From: Phoronis ovalis
Lineage: Eukaryota > Phoronida > Phoronidae
Direction of reading: 5' to 3'
Assembly: GCA_028565635.1 (NCBI GenBank)
Contig: JAOXYB010033985.1
Location: 1-14,153 of the forward strand
Length of the DNA: 14,153 nucleotides
Shown here: positions 1-9,039 of the stretch, piece after piece
Numbering within the stretch: position 1 is the first letter of the stretch
Layout: each line of letters starts with the position of its first letter
The notes under the pieces: generated by a model
What the model was told of the DNA's origin: nothing
Databases searched by the model: none
The model's input: the letters and a program-made list of their open reading frames with translations, nothing else
Translations under genes and position numbers: made by a program

Positions 1-823
1 ATATAATGTGTGTAGTATATATTTAAAACTTCATAAAGTTGTGGGTGATTTATTAAAAGTATGAAGAAATGACATTCAGATGCTAGCCTATCACTAATTC
101 CGTCCGGAAATTTCGTTTTTAACATAGCCGCTGATTCTCGTAGTACGCGCTATTGCAAATAATTTGATAACGGATAAATTACTTGTAATTACCAATATGA
201 TAATTTAGTAGATATGATACTTTGAATGATGTTCAAGAATTTTCCAAATATTATTCATATTCACGTGATTAAAATCAACAAAGTACAAAGTTCACTAATG
301 CGTCACTGGTGAAGTGAAACTAGACATAAACAACGTTCTCAGTTAAACAAAAAATAATTATAATTTGAATAATACTAAAAGACAATAATGGCTTCAAAAT
401 ACTGACACTCCTCTCTATATATTACGATTGTTTATCTTTGGCTGATTAGCAATGTTTTGTAACATCAGGTGCGATTGTCGACAATGATTCTTAGCATTCC
501 TAGATAACGACATCACCTTCAATCAAATGTTTACATAATGATCTGTCGTTTAGGGTCTTTTGTTTCGTTTTCGCTGGGACACAATTTTATGGGACGAGAA
601 ATTAATTTTACTTTTTATCAATATAACCATTTATAGTAGATGTTTCTCTTTTTGCTCCTATCAAATGGAAAGATTTCTAGAATCTCTTATCTCTCGCTTA
701 TATCTGGTATGTTGTATTTCTAGCGGCAAAGCACGAAGCATAAATCATTGTCAATGCGCACACGCAATAACTGTACTATAAGCTCTGTGAACTACACCTT
801 AGGCATAACCCGAACGCTCTTAC

Positions 824-994
824 CGTATTTGGTACAGGGTGTGGCTTAAGGACATGACTGGCAATTTTGTGGCAAGTAGGTTGATGGTAATGTTCCGGGA
901 ATGATGGGCTTCCTTGTTTCTGCTCAGAGGAGCGTGCGCCAACTCTGTACTTGTCGACTGCCTTCCAAATGTAACGTATACAGAAACCAATCAT
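824..994 (-). other. Weak candidate coding exon, unrecognised
   Basis: Read on the minus strand, an ATG at 994-992 opens 57 codons that end exactly at a good splice donor (ACG|GTAAGA; exon edge at 824, phase 0). The translation starts with a short hydrophobic stretch (MIGFCIRYIW), then a basic segment, then a Ser/Pro/His-rich tail ending HPVPNT. The patch is less AT-rich than its surroundings. The frame stays open upstream of the ATG for some 13 codons to a stop, and downstream past the donor to 776. Against it: no family is recognisable, the + strand here also carries a similar-length open frame, and no partner exon is visible. It could be a chance reading frame or an old transposon fragment. 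Confidence 0.15.
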
Positions 995-1824
995 TATCAC
1001 AATCCGTATTGCATTAGTGAAACTAATCCGACTTCAATTCCATCGTGAATTATTTTTAACCAGAGACTGTGTAAAAATGTCGTGTTGCCCAGAGGGATGC
1101 CAGAACTTTAGTTCCAATTTCTTTTGTGCGTGCTTTGATAGTAATTGGTATGACAAGGCCATTGTTTTATGAGAAATTCAAATGTTTTAAACGCTAATTT
1201 TCACCTGGAGTGCTGATTTATTTTCGGTTATTTGAAAAAATAAATTGAAAGTGCAATTGAAATTGGATATTTTTATTTTTAAATAACTTTTTTTGTGGCA
1301 GGGTTTGTTGATTAACGTGAACAAGTGTGTGTCTGGCTTGGCAGATAAATGAATTCGCTATTGAGTTACCACATAACCAACTGGCAAAACTAGTGCTTAT
1401 CTCGACACTCAAGTGTTGTACATTTTATAACTATCACTATTAGAGTAAAATTCAATATTCATAAATAAATTTAAATTGCTGTCTTAATTCTCCGAAAAAC
1501 TGGAAAAGGAGGGGATTGGACCTTTTTTTTAAGAAAAAAAAACCACACTTGTTGATTCATGAGTGACAATGATATGTAGTATCCCAAGGTAACATTTCCC
1601 ACATGCTAAATTTGCCAAAAGTGACACTTGAAATAAACATTTATTGTTCAATGAATTATTTTCGGAAATAAACACAAACGGGTAGTAAAGTCTTCTCATT
1701 CTTGTTGTTATTTTGTACTTGTTTACCTGTAGCGGCCTGTAGCGCAGTGAAACTATTTTTAATACAATACAGCAAAAAGTGTAATTTGCTAATTAGACTC
1801 CTTTATTTATTAAGCGGAATTCAG

Positions 1825-1933
1825 TTGAATTTTCGTGACCCGTGCAGTTATGATGGTGAGACATGTAGGACCAGTTTTTGTTAAAATAAGAGATTATCTT
1901 TTCTCATTTTATTTGAATTTTCTGACCCGTGTA
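1825..1933 (+). repeat. Imperfect 21-22 bp direct repeat pair
   Basis: Two copies of a sequence close to TTGAATTTTC-TGACCCGTG-A occur at 1825-1846 and 1913-1933, offset by 88 bp. The first has one extra G after TTTTC, and the copies differ C/T near the end. The flanks do not match, so this is not a full tandem duplication. It could be the relic of one, or coincidence helped by base composition. Confidence 0.5.
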
Positions 1934-2710
1934 TTTTTAGGTTTAAAAGAAAGTGAATATTATGATTGTGACGTGTACCCTGAAGCAATATTATTGGGTA
2001 TGAAAATTATTTTGATAGGACCTTTCTTGTGCTGACAAAAGTATACACGTGCGTAATAACAACAGCTTTTACTTAGAAATTTATTCTGTTTAAAAATTTT
2101 GACGAAGTCGATGACAATCGTGACGGATCAAATATCTAACAGGTTGTTTTCACGAAATGGAAAGGTGTGGGTGAACTTAATAAGGGGGTCGTTACAACAT
2201 ACCAACTCATTGTTAGGAGCGTCACATTTTTCGGTTCACTGCCAGGACACAATGGGATGACATGAACCTAATTCAGTGTAAAAACTATTTCTTATGACGT
2301 TACAATACTTAACAAAACAATAGTTTTTATTATACAGTTCGTAGAAAGATAAAATTATTCCAACATCCGCTTTTAAATATGCGTATCATTATCCAGTTTT
2401 TGTCGTGTCACGTTCCGAACGAACTAGAAAAATAAAAAAGTAACGAGTTTCCAATAAATCTATGTTTTTTTACAACGATATCATGGCTGTTCACTTTATT
2501 TGGAAAAAAAATTACTTCCAATCTCGCCACTAGATGTACCCGCTGTTCATACATGTAGCTTGTATTGATTTAGTTTAGTATATTCCATTTCCTTAAAACA
2601 GCAAAACTTCAGATAATATACAAAATGGTTCTCGGTAGCTTTACTGCTACATAGTAGTATTAGTTTCTTCTAACAGACTATCACTTTACTACTGATTATT
2701 AAATATCGGT

Positions 2711-2861
2711 GTTCTCCATCTGTTTCAAAACGTTCATGTTACTTTTTATTTGTATCAAATAAAGATAATGGGCCATATTATGTTCAAACAGATGTAAATA
2801 AAGAGGGCTTGCGAAGCAGCGTAGGCTGGGACACATAACGGTACTTTAACAAATGGAGAAC
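2711..2861. repeat. Split inverted repeat with inner hairpin
   Basis: GTTCTCCATCTGTTT at 2711-2725 has its reverse complement present in two pieces: AAACAGATG at 2786-2794 and ATGGAGAAC at 2853-2861. Both pieces contain the shared ATG. Removing the 58 bases between them, plus one ATG, would recreate a complete 15-base arm. Inside the loop is a perfect 8-bp hairpin, TTTATTTG-TAT-CAAATAAA at 2745-2763. The arrangement looks like a small palindromic element whose right arm was interrupted by a short insertion with a 3-bp target duplication, although alternative pairing of one left arm with two right arms is equally visible. It sits in the presumed intron about 70 bp before the innexin coding exon. 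Confidence 0.6.
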
Positions 2862-2903
2862 ATTATGTATGGTAGTTTTAGTGGTATATGGTGTGCACAT
2901 AAA

Positions 2904-2930
2904 CTAACTTCTTCTTTTTTCTGTTTAAAG
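2904..2930 (+). promoter_or_regulatory. 3' splice acceptor of the innexin coding exon
   Basis: CTAAC at 2904-2908 is a good branch-point match. It is followed by a nearly pure pyrimidine tract (TTCTTCTTTTTTCTGTTT) and AAAG ending at 2930. The distance from the likely branch A (2907) to the AG is 23 bases, which is normal. Only one base (C, 2931) separates the acceptor from the innexin ATG, so essentially all of the 5' UTR must come from another exon. A spliced-leader acceptor would look the same. An in-frame TAA at 2926-2928 shows that the reading frame does not continue upstream in genomic DNA. Confidence 0.8.
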
Positions 2931-2931
2931 C

Positions 2932-4131
2932 ATGTCTAGCTTTCTGGACGTAATTGGTCAAGTGACCAAGTTTTCCCTTCACTACGATGATGATTTCTTC
3001 GACCGGCTAAGCCATCGTTATACACTAGCTGTACTTATCATCTCCACGATTATTTGTGGTACGAAGCAATATGTAGGAGATCCGATTGATTGCTGGGTTC
3101 CGGCACATTTTACGGGATCACACGCAGCGTATACAGAAAACATTTGCTGGATTAGCAATACATTTTACGTTCCACCAGATGAAAATATTCCATTCTATGT
3201 CCCCACCCGTGAAGACAGAGAACTGAGCTACTACCAGTGGGTACCATTTATCCTTTTATCAATGGCGTTTTTGTATTACCTTCCACATATCATATGGCGT
3301 ATCTTTAACAGCAGGGTTGGACTAGACGTATCCGGAATTGTTAGTACCATTAGTAACATCGAGCATTTGAATCCAGATGTCCGGGAGAAAACCACTAAAT
3401 TTCTTGTTCGTCATATGGATCGTTATCTTGAACATCAGCACGAATACCGCAATGGATGTTGCGCAAAAGCTCAGCAGTGGTTAGCCGACAAGCTGTGTAT
3501 GTTCTGCGGAAAAAAATTTGGAAATCAAATGATTTTCATCTACCTATTCGTCAAGGTTCTGTTTATCGCTAACTCGATAGCCCAACTATTCCTCTTGAAT
3601 GCCTTTCTGAGAACAGACTACAACTTGTATGGATTTGAGGTGATTGAAAAGCTTATTAACGGAAGTGATTGGAAGGTATCGCGACGGTTTCCTCGAGTCA
3701 CCATGTGTGATTTTGAGATCCGTACTTTGGGAGGACAAGCTAACATTCATCGTCATACCGTGCAGTGCGTACTTCCAGTGAACTTGTTTAGCGAGAAAAT
3801 TTTCATTTTTCTTTGGTTTTGGATGGTTATGGTTGCCGCACTGAGCGTATGGGGCATGTTACCATGGATACTTACTCTATTCCAACGTTCTCGCGTGCAG
3901 TACGTCAAAAAATACTTGAAAATGGCCGATCAACTGAACGCTAACAGTGAAAGCAAATTAGCTAAAGCCTTCGCTGATAGATATCTCCGTCAAGATGGCG
4001 TATTTGTTTTAAGACTTGTCAGTAAGAACACAAATGATATAGTCATTGCTGACATAGTTCTAGCACTTTGGGAACATTTTAAGAAGTTTCGGAGAAATTT
4101 CCATCCTAGTGGTGGTCCCGCATCAGTATAG
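2932..4131 (+). CDS. Innexin (gap junction / hemichannel subunit)
   Basis: This 399-residue protein, intact in one exon, belongs to the innexins: four-pass membrane proteins whose oligomers form invertebrate gap junctions and plasma-membrane hemichannels. The N-terminus (SSFLDVIGQV) is the conserved pore-lining start. TM1 spans about residues 31-48. Extracellular loop 1 carries the diagnostic Cys pair C54 (in DCWVP) and C72 (in ICW). The YYQWVP signature is at 100-105, leading TM2 (to about 123) with its conserved Pro105. TM3 is about 199-222. Loop 2 has C259 (MCDF) and C279 (VQCVLPVNLF), and TM4 is about 289-312. The cytoplasmic tail contains YLRQDGVFVLRL (351-362), a block I associate with lophotrochozoan innexins. 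Length is typical. The start is fixed by the N-terminal match and by a splice acceptor one base upstream; the stop is TAG. Oddities: an N-glycosylation sequon NGS at 243-245 in loop 2 and four cysteines (176, 177, 189, 192) in the cytoplasmic loop. No frameshift or internal stop is present. The family call is secure; the paralogue is not assigned. Confidence 0.97.
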   Translation: MSSFLDVIGQVTKFSLHYDDDFFDRLSHRYTLAVLIISTIICGTKQYVGDPIDCWVPAHFTGSHAAYTENICWISNTFYVPPDENIPFYVPTREDRELSYYQWVPFILLSMAFLYYLPHIIWRIFNSRVGLDVSGIVSTISNIEHLNPDVREKTTKFLVRHMDRYLEHQHEYRNGCCAKAQQWLADKLCMFCGKKFGNQMIFIYLFVKVLFIANSIAQLFLLNAFLRTDYNLYGFEVIEKLINGSDWKVSRRFPRVTMCDFEIRTLGGQANIHRHTVQCVLPVNLFSEKIFIFLWFWMVMVAALSVWGMLPWILTLFQRSRVQYVKKYLKMADQLNANSESKLAKAFADRYLRQDGVFVLRLVSKNTNDIVIADIVLALWEHFKKFRRNFHPSGGPASV

Positions 4132-4965
4132 CCTTGGTATACTTATTTTTTACCATTTATAAAACTATCTGTAACTAGTCATAACATGTGGGGGCATTTT
4201 TATTGCATTAAAACGTAAATATACAGCTGGGGACCAAATGGAAGCTATACTTTAAAGCAAATTGCAGGACAAATTGCAACTTATATTTGTAACGCAAAGA
4301 AGATGTTATAATGTAAAAGATAAGTGGCTAAAGTTTTGTATTGCTATTTATATATTTCGAAAATGCAACGAAATATTTGTTTAGATAATTTTCATTGTCA
4401 GTAGGTGCTAACTCTTTGCATGATAATGTTACGTGTGCCGAAAAATGTTAAGCTAAGCTGTCAGTTATTGTGCTTGCCAAATCAAAACCTGGAAACAATA
4501 CAGTATATGAACAATGTACTAGATCCCGCATCACAGTTTTATTTATTACAGTATCATTTAGACGGTAGTTTTACAACAGTTAAATATTTTTTTAGCTTAA
4601 TATTCACTATGTTTGTAACTTAGTGTGTTAAAACTAGACAGTGATATTATGTTTTGTGACTAGATATGAATACCATGTTTTGTGCTGTTACCCAGTGATC
4701 TCATAAACCTGTTTTTATATGTACTGCCACATATTACAATAGTAATGCTCTAAAATAATTATATAAACTGTACTTATTATACATTTTTTTAATTACATTT
4801 GACCGTAAAACGTCCGTAGGACTATTCTTAAATATGTATCCGTATATGTATATGTTAACATGTTTGCTTCTGCTCAAGAATTTCCAGCAGATCACTGTTT
4901 ATGCAAATATTTATTGTGCAATACTGTTTCATAATGAAATAAAATTGTTAAGCTACGAACTTTGT
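4132..4965 (+). other. Innexin 3' untranslated region
   Basis: AT-rich non-coding sequence runs from the TAG stop to the first good polyadenylation site. It contains AU-rich words such as ATTTATTA (about 4540) and AATATTTATT (about 4905), of the kind associated with mRNA turnover. I infer no specific regulator. A 72-codon open frame at 4405-4623 begins at a non-ATG codon, has a random-looking translation and is not called. The exact cleavage position is inferred. Confidence 0.6.
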
Positions 4966-4980
4966 CTCCTGTTTGTTATC
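4938..4980 (+). terminator. Polyadenylation signal and downstream element
   Basis: A canonical AATAAA at 4938-4943 is followed at the usual distance by a T/GT-rich stretch (TTTGTCTCCTGTTTGTTAT, about 4960-4979). Cleavage would fall around 4955-4965. It is the first AATAAA after the innexin stop with a convincing downstream element. Further AATAAA copies at 6165-6170 and 6366-6371 could serve longer 3' UTR forms. Confidence 0.65.
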
Positions 4981-6946
4981 TTCCATCTTACCAGGTAATA
5001 TTAAGCATGTTACTTGACTTGACTTCTTTCACATTTGTAAGCTTCTCTTTCTTATATTCTACCTTGCATTGTTCACACCTATGAGTATTTTTGTTTTCTA
5101 ATCACCCGCAGTATAATTCCTAGTTGACCGCCAGGTGTACTTGTGTTTACAATTATTAACATATTCAAATTCTATCGTGTTAATACTTAACTTGTGAAGC
5201 TTCAGCTAATCAGCACAAACCTTTGCTTCTGAATTTTTGCTTTCTTTAGATGTCTGAAACCTGTTTGATTCTTTCATGTGGTTAACAAGCATCTATTTAT
5301 CATGCGTATTATCCATTTCAAATTTTTATAATAGATCATTATAGAACTGGACAAGTCTAACCTCTCCATTAGCAAGTATTCATTTGGATTATGTTTAAAA
5401 GTAAGAGTACATGTTAGGCCTCGGTGTTTAATATTTCGCTTACAGCTTGAAAGAAATGTATGAATTGCGTTGATTGTATTTATGGAAGAACATCATTTCT
5501 GCAAAATGAGGAAAAATACGCACAATCTATTCATTATTTCAACGTATTATATTAGAAATTTCTGAATTAAAAAAGTTATCTTCCGCTACATTCTATACAA
5601 CGTTTTACTCCTTTAAAACTGCATGGTCAACACAAGTTCCATTTGCACTTGCTGACCCTTGGAATATTAATTGAAGATGATACGAGGAGTCTTGCTGTGC
5701 AGTGACATTTCGAAAATGAATCAGTTTGCTGTATTAGCTATAAGAACACAACCATCATAACCTTTATGAACCCTCATTTATAAACAAGAACCATGTCAAT
5801 TCAGACTTTTTTTATAAGATTAATCTTTGATGACAAGGAAAGATGGCGTATTTTATGTAAGCATATTTTTTTAAAATTCTCTTAAAATTAAATGGGAACT
5901 GTATCATAGTTACTTTATACTTTTGCATCCCAACTAGTAACGAAGCAATGCTTGCAATAAGCAATTCTGATTAATATATGGTATACCTAGAGGTGTGTGT
6001 ATCGTGTTAGTCCACGTAACATTACTAGTATCGCGGCATAATTCTTGTCGACAGTTGTCAAGTAGATACATGATATGCAACTAAATGATTAGTTTTCTGA
6101 GTGGATCCGGATATATATTATAGACTATCGGCATGTTTCAGGTTAAACTGGGCTTAGTCTGAATAATAAAGTTTGTGTTGTCATTGTACAGTTGATGCCT
6201 AAAGTGATGATAATTATAATTTTTCCAACTGTGCAACTTATATTTATTCATTTAAATGCTAATTTTTTATACCACTATTCAAGGAGTCTATTACTCGACA
6301 ATTTTTATATAATTCTGTTTTCATTACTATCCTTAATTTATTTCTAGTTCTGTTATAAATGAAGAAATAAAAGTATAATTGTAAACTAGCAATATGTTAA
6401 ATTCTCCTACAATTACGCCTGTAGACAGTTTCTGCTTTCTGTTGAACAGTAATATGTTTGACCAGACTGTTGAGTCGGCACAGAGAGGTGATATAAATAA
6501 AAGTCCATACGATATAATAATATTAAAACGCAGATGTCGTAACCATTATGAACCAGCATTTTTAATGGAGAGCCATCGTCAATTCAATCATGCAGTGTAA
6601 TTTGGTTACTAGCATGATATTGACATTGCGTTTGAACAAAATAGCAGACTTTTCATTTAGTATTGGTTTCTGGCGTTAATAATGTAATATATCTTTCGAT
6701 ATAGGTGTTGTTCTGTAGTGTTTATGGTTCTATTCGGGATTCAAGAATATGAGGGAAGTTTTGACTGTTCGTATGTCAGATGTCTATTTTTGCATTTATA
6801 GTTATAATATATTATTTCTATTTCCTAGTTTGCACTACCTAAAATAAATATCCTTTGCTATAGGGGCTTCATATTTATTAAGTTTTTTCAAATCGATATT
6901 CTGATGTACTGAATTTAATTGCCATCACGTGCTCTCAAACACATAA
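4981..6946. other. Intergenic sequence, no gene seen
   Basis: The sequence is AT-rich, with stops frequent in all frames. The 68-codon frame at 6394-6600 does start with ATG, but its translation shows no recognisable domain and no supporting splice or promoter signal. A perfect 12-bp palindrome, AAGATTAATCTT, lies at 5816-5827. AATAAA signals at 6165-6170 (followed by a GT-rich stretch) and 6366-6371 may be distal innexin polyadenylation sites. I see nothing else to support. Confidence 0.55.
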
Positions 6947-7000
6947 AAAGCCCATATTATTTGTAGTTCTTAATTATATTGTAAACAGCAGATGGGCTTT
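6947..7000. repeat. Stem-loop with 9-bp perfect arms
   Basis: AAAGCCCAT at 6947-6955 is the exact reverse complement of ATGGGCTTT at 6992-7000, with 36 bases between. Pairing does not extend convincingly inward, so it is a poor microRNA precursor. It may be incidental. Confidence 0.5.
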
Positions 7001-7700
7001 AAAGAGGTTAACTGTTAGCTCCATACAAAAAGTGATGAAACAAGGATACCTTTAAATTGTACAAAGAGTAGTTTTAGGATATGTTCGATAGCCTGCGATG
7101 AAATCAAAACTGTATGTTATTATAACACCTTTTGGGCGAAGAATAGGTATGTTATTGCTATAATAGCTTTTTTAGTCAAGACAATTGTGTTACTTTAATA
7201 GGATCGTGTTCTTCTTTGGTAAGAACACTCGCCCTTTAGAATTCTGAAATTTAAAACATACATGTACTATTGAGTCTAACAGGTGGAAGTTTGTTATCAA
7301 TAATTCCAAAGAATTTCAATATTTTGGTTATACGCGTTAACATAAATTGTGTTTCCATAAAAGCACAAAAGGTGTCTGTTTCAATTTACTGCGAAAATTC
7401 GTATCTTCTGTTTAACAGACTAAATATTTAAATTGAGTTGACTTGGTTTCCGTACTTCATTCTAAAAAAGTGAAGTATTTACTAAACAGTTTCTGAACAT
7501 CCTTGCGTCAGCGAATGAATAGTATGATGAACCACCATTAGAACACTGGTAATTAATTAGAAGCAGAGTCATCTGCAAGGTCATCTGTGGTTATTATTGC
7601 TACCATTAGCATTCTTTGTTGAGTGTAATCATAAAATTGAAATTATTTAGTTTTATTCCTGTACTAGATTATATAGTAATTGTTTGTAACTTTTTTCGCG
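7001..7700. other. Intergenic sequence, no gene seen
   Basis: No open frame of note and no RNA gene is visible. A splice-donor-like TTTG|GTAAGA near 7216-7224 has no accompanying coding sequence. Confidence 0.5.
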
Positions 7701-7702
7701 AT

Positions 7703-7740
7703 ATTAATTGATGTTGTCTAGATCTAGTTGACATATTAAT
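7703..7740. repeat. Imperfect palindrome centred on CTAGATCTAG
   Basis: The outer arms ATTAAT (7703-7708 and 7735-7740) and inner arms ATGT/ACAT (7711-7714 and 7731-7734) surround the perfect 10-bp palindrome CTAGATCTAG (7718-7727). The left arm has a 2-base bulge, and there is a 3-base mismatch beside the core. It lies 20 bp from a second palindrome. CTAG words are frequent through 7660-7825. Confidence 0.6.
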
Positions 7741-7760
7741 TATTTTCACTAGTTGGCTGT

Positions 7761-7803
7761 AAATCGTTCTGTTACTAGATTTTAAAATCTAACAAGAACA
7801 TTT
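7761..7803. repeat. Imperfect palindrome centred on AGATTTTAAAATCT
   Basis: The core TAGATTTTAAAATCTA (7776-7791) is a perfect 16-bp palindrome. When GTT/AAC is paired outside the 14-bp centre, the structure continues as GTTCT/AGAAC and AAAT/ATTT, with bulges of one to three bases. That gives about 19 paired bases per side over 43 bp. With its neighbour at 7703-7740 it forms a palindrome cluster. It could be the remains of a small inverted-repeat transposon or a cruciform-prone spot; no target duplication or transposase was seen. Confidence 0.6.
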
Positions 7804-8859
7804 GTTATACATTTAATACTCTAGACCAACCCTCAACTCACTGTCGAATTTTTGTTGCAGAAGTTTTCCGTATTGTCAAAAAAAGACAATATTGTACACC
7901 TAAATTATTTTAGCGGTTTCACTGTGTCGGTCCTTGGCATTTGACCTTACAGTAGTTTAAACAAAGCAAAACCTATATTGGCTAGCACCAATTCAAACTG
8001 TGAAGGGTACAAAGTTCAATAATTAGTGATAAGTATTTGGCACGCATGAACCGCATTATGATTGGACTTATGTCAAAAACGTAATCCACTATAAACCAGA
8101 TGTGTTACAAATTACAATAATGGCACAAGTCGATCTTCAAATAAAACGTATAAAAAAGACAACAATGTTAAGTAAAGCTATGTTCATACGTTTAGCAGTG
8201 CGGTTTGGTCCCCGGCTTGATTCTAAAAATGAGTAAGAAGCATTCATTAAACAGCTGTATGGACTGATTCACGACCACCTGGTGCCCAAACATGAAATTC
8301 CTAAAATCACCTGTGTGGGCATAACTCTGTAATTTCACGATGGATTGGTGTTTTGAGGGTTATCTTTTTTACCTCCTTAGTTTCCTGTTAATCGGCGGTA
8401 ATGTCGCTATTTTTTTAGAATTTCTTGTTTGCTGTCGAGTAGTCTAAGGTCATTAATTTTATATATAATCTCCGTATGGGAGAACTTACACAGATAAAAA
8501 TAGCTTGTGTCTGGAGCAGGCAACAAAATCGTGTCAGATTTGCGGCATATTTAGTTTGTTCATGTTAAAACAATGATCACATTACTTAAGATTTTTAAAA
8601 ATGTATGTTTATATATGGCTTCATCTGGGAACTTTTGGCTCATATTATAAACAGATCTTGATTGCTGTGTTTAGGTATGAAGTCGCTAATAATTAAAGAG
8701 ATTAAGGAATTATTAGCCTGCTGACTGGGTTATTTGCCGCTGTCAGTTGAACAATGCAGAATTACCAGTGGAATGCGGTTTAACAAGCGGTTGACACATT
8801 TAACACACTGGTTATGCACTTTTATGTTTATAACACCTTCAAGCATTTGTTCAACCAGA
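7804..8859. other. Intergenic sequence, no gene seen
   Basis: No open frame, RNA gene or repeat could be supported. AT-rich unique-looking sequence throughout. Confidence 0.5.
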
Positions 8860-9037
8860 TAGTCACGTGTCCCATTCTAATCAGTTCCACCTTTATCACA
8901 GCGTCACGCACTCAGTACATATTTAGTAGGCGAGTTGGCAGAGCTCTTATCGCTTTAGACCCAGCGTTGCGTCTTCTCACGCTGTTGTACATTGTACTCC
9001 GGCGTTTTTTGAAGGGACGAGGCTCGTAAGATAACAG
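8860..9037 (+). other. GC-richer tract ending in a strong splice donor
   Basis: This stretch is visibly less AT-rich than its surroundings and ends at AACAG|GTGAGA (exon edge 9037, GT at 9038-9039), a strong donor. An acceptor-like TTCTTTTCATAG ends at 9160, which would define a 123-base intron. The tract contains a 71-codon open frame (8814-9029), but its stop precedes the donor and the frame is not recognisable, so a non-coding 5' exon is the likelier reading. A degenerate tRNA A-box-like TAGGCGAGTTGG (8927-8938) hints at a tRNA-derived SINE relic, but I cannot find a clean B box. The status is uncertain. Confidence 0.2.
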
Positions 9038-9039
9038 GT

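Larger units (their letters stand above)
1..2710. other. Non-coding upstream region
   Basis: No coding region with recognisable protein features was found on the + strand. The short open frames here (for example 560-781, 1702-1884, 1835-2035 on + and 1218-1412 on -) start without supporting context, have low-complexity or random-looking translations and fit chance in AT-rich DNA. If the acceptor at 2930 is used, part of this stretch is the innexin 5' intron and may hide a 5' UTR exon. Candidate donors for such an exon include CAG|GTGCGA near 467-473 and ATG|GTGAGA near 1853-1860, but I cannot choose between them. A TCACGTGA E-box palindrome lies at 261-268. A slightly GC-richer patch at about 790-1000 is listed separately. 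Confidence 0.6.

Noticed and set aside
261-268. E-box TCACGTGA and other CACGTG sites in the window
   Set aside because: A handful of CACGTG sites in 14 kb is only slightly more than chance, and none sits at a defined promoter.
1523-1542. T-run/A-run hairpin (T8-AAG-A9)
   Set aside because: Low-complexity homopolymer runs; no evidence of a terminator or an element end.
4405-4623. 72-codon open frame after the innexin
   Set aside because: It has no ATG at its start, a random-looking translation, and lies wholly inside the inferred 3' UTR.
6394-6600. 68-codon ATG open frame
   Set aside because: No domain, no splice or promoter context, and its length is expected by chance over several kilobases in six frames.
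8927-8938. tRNA gene
   Set aside because: Only a degenerate A-box-like word is present. No acceptor stem pairing and no clean GGTTCGAATCC-type B box were found.
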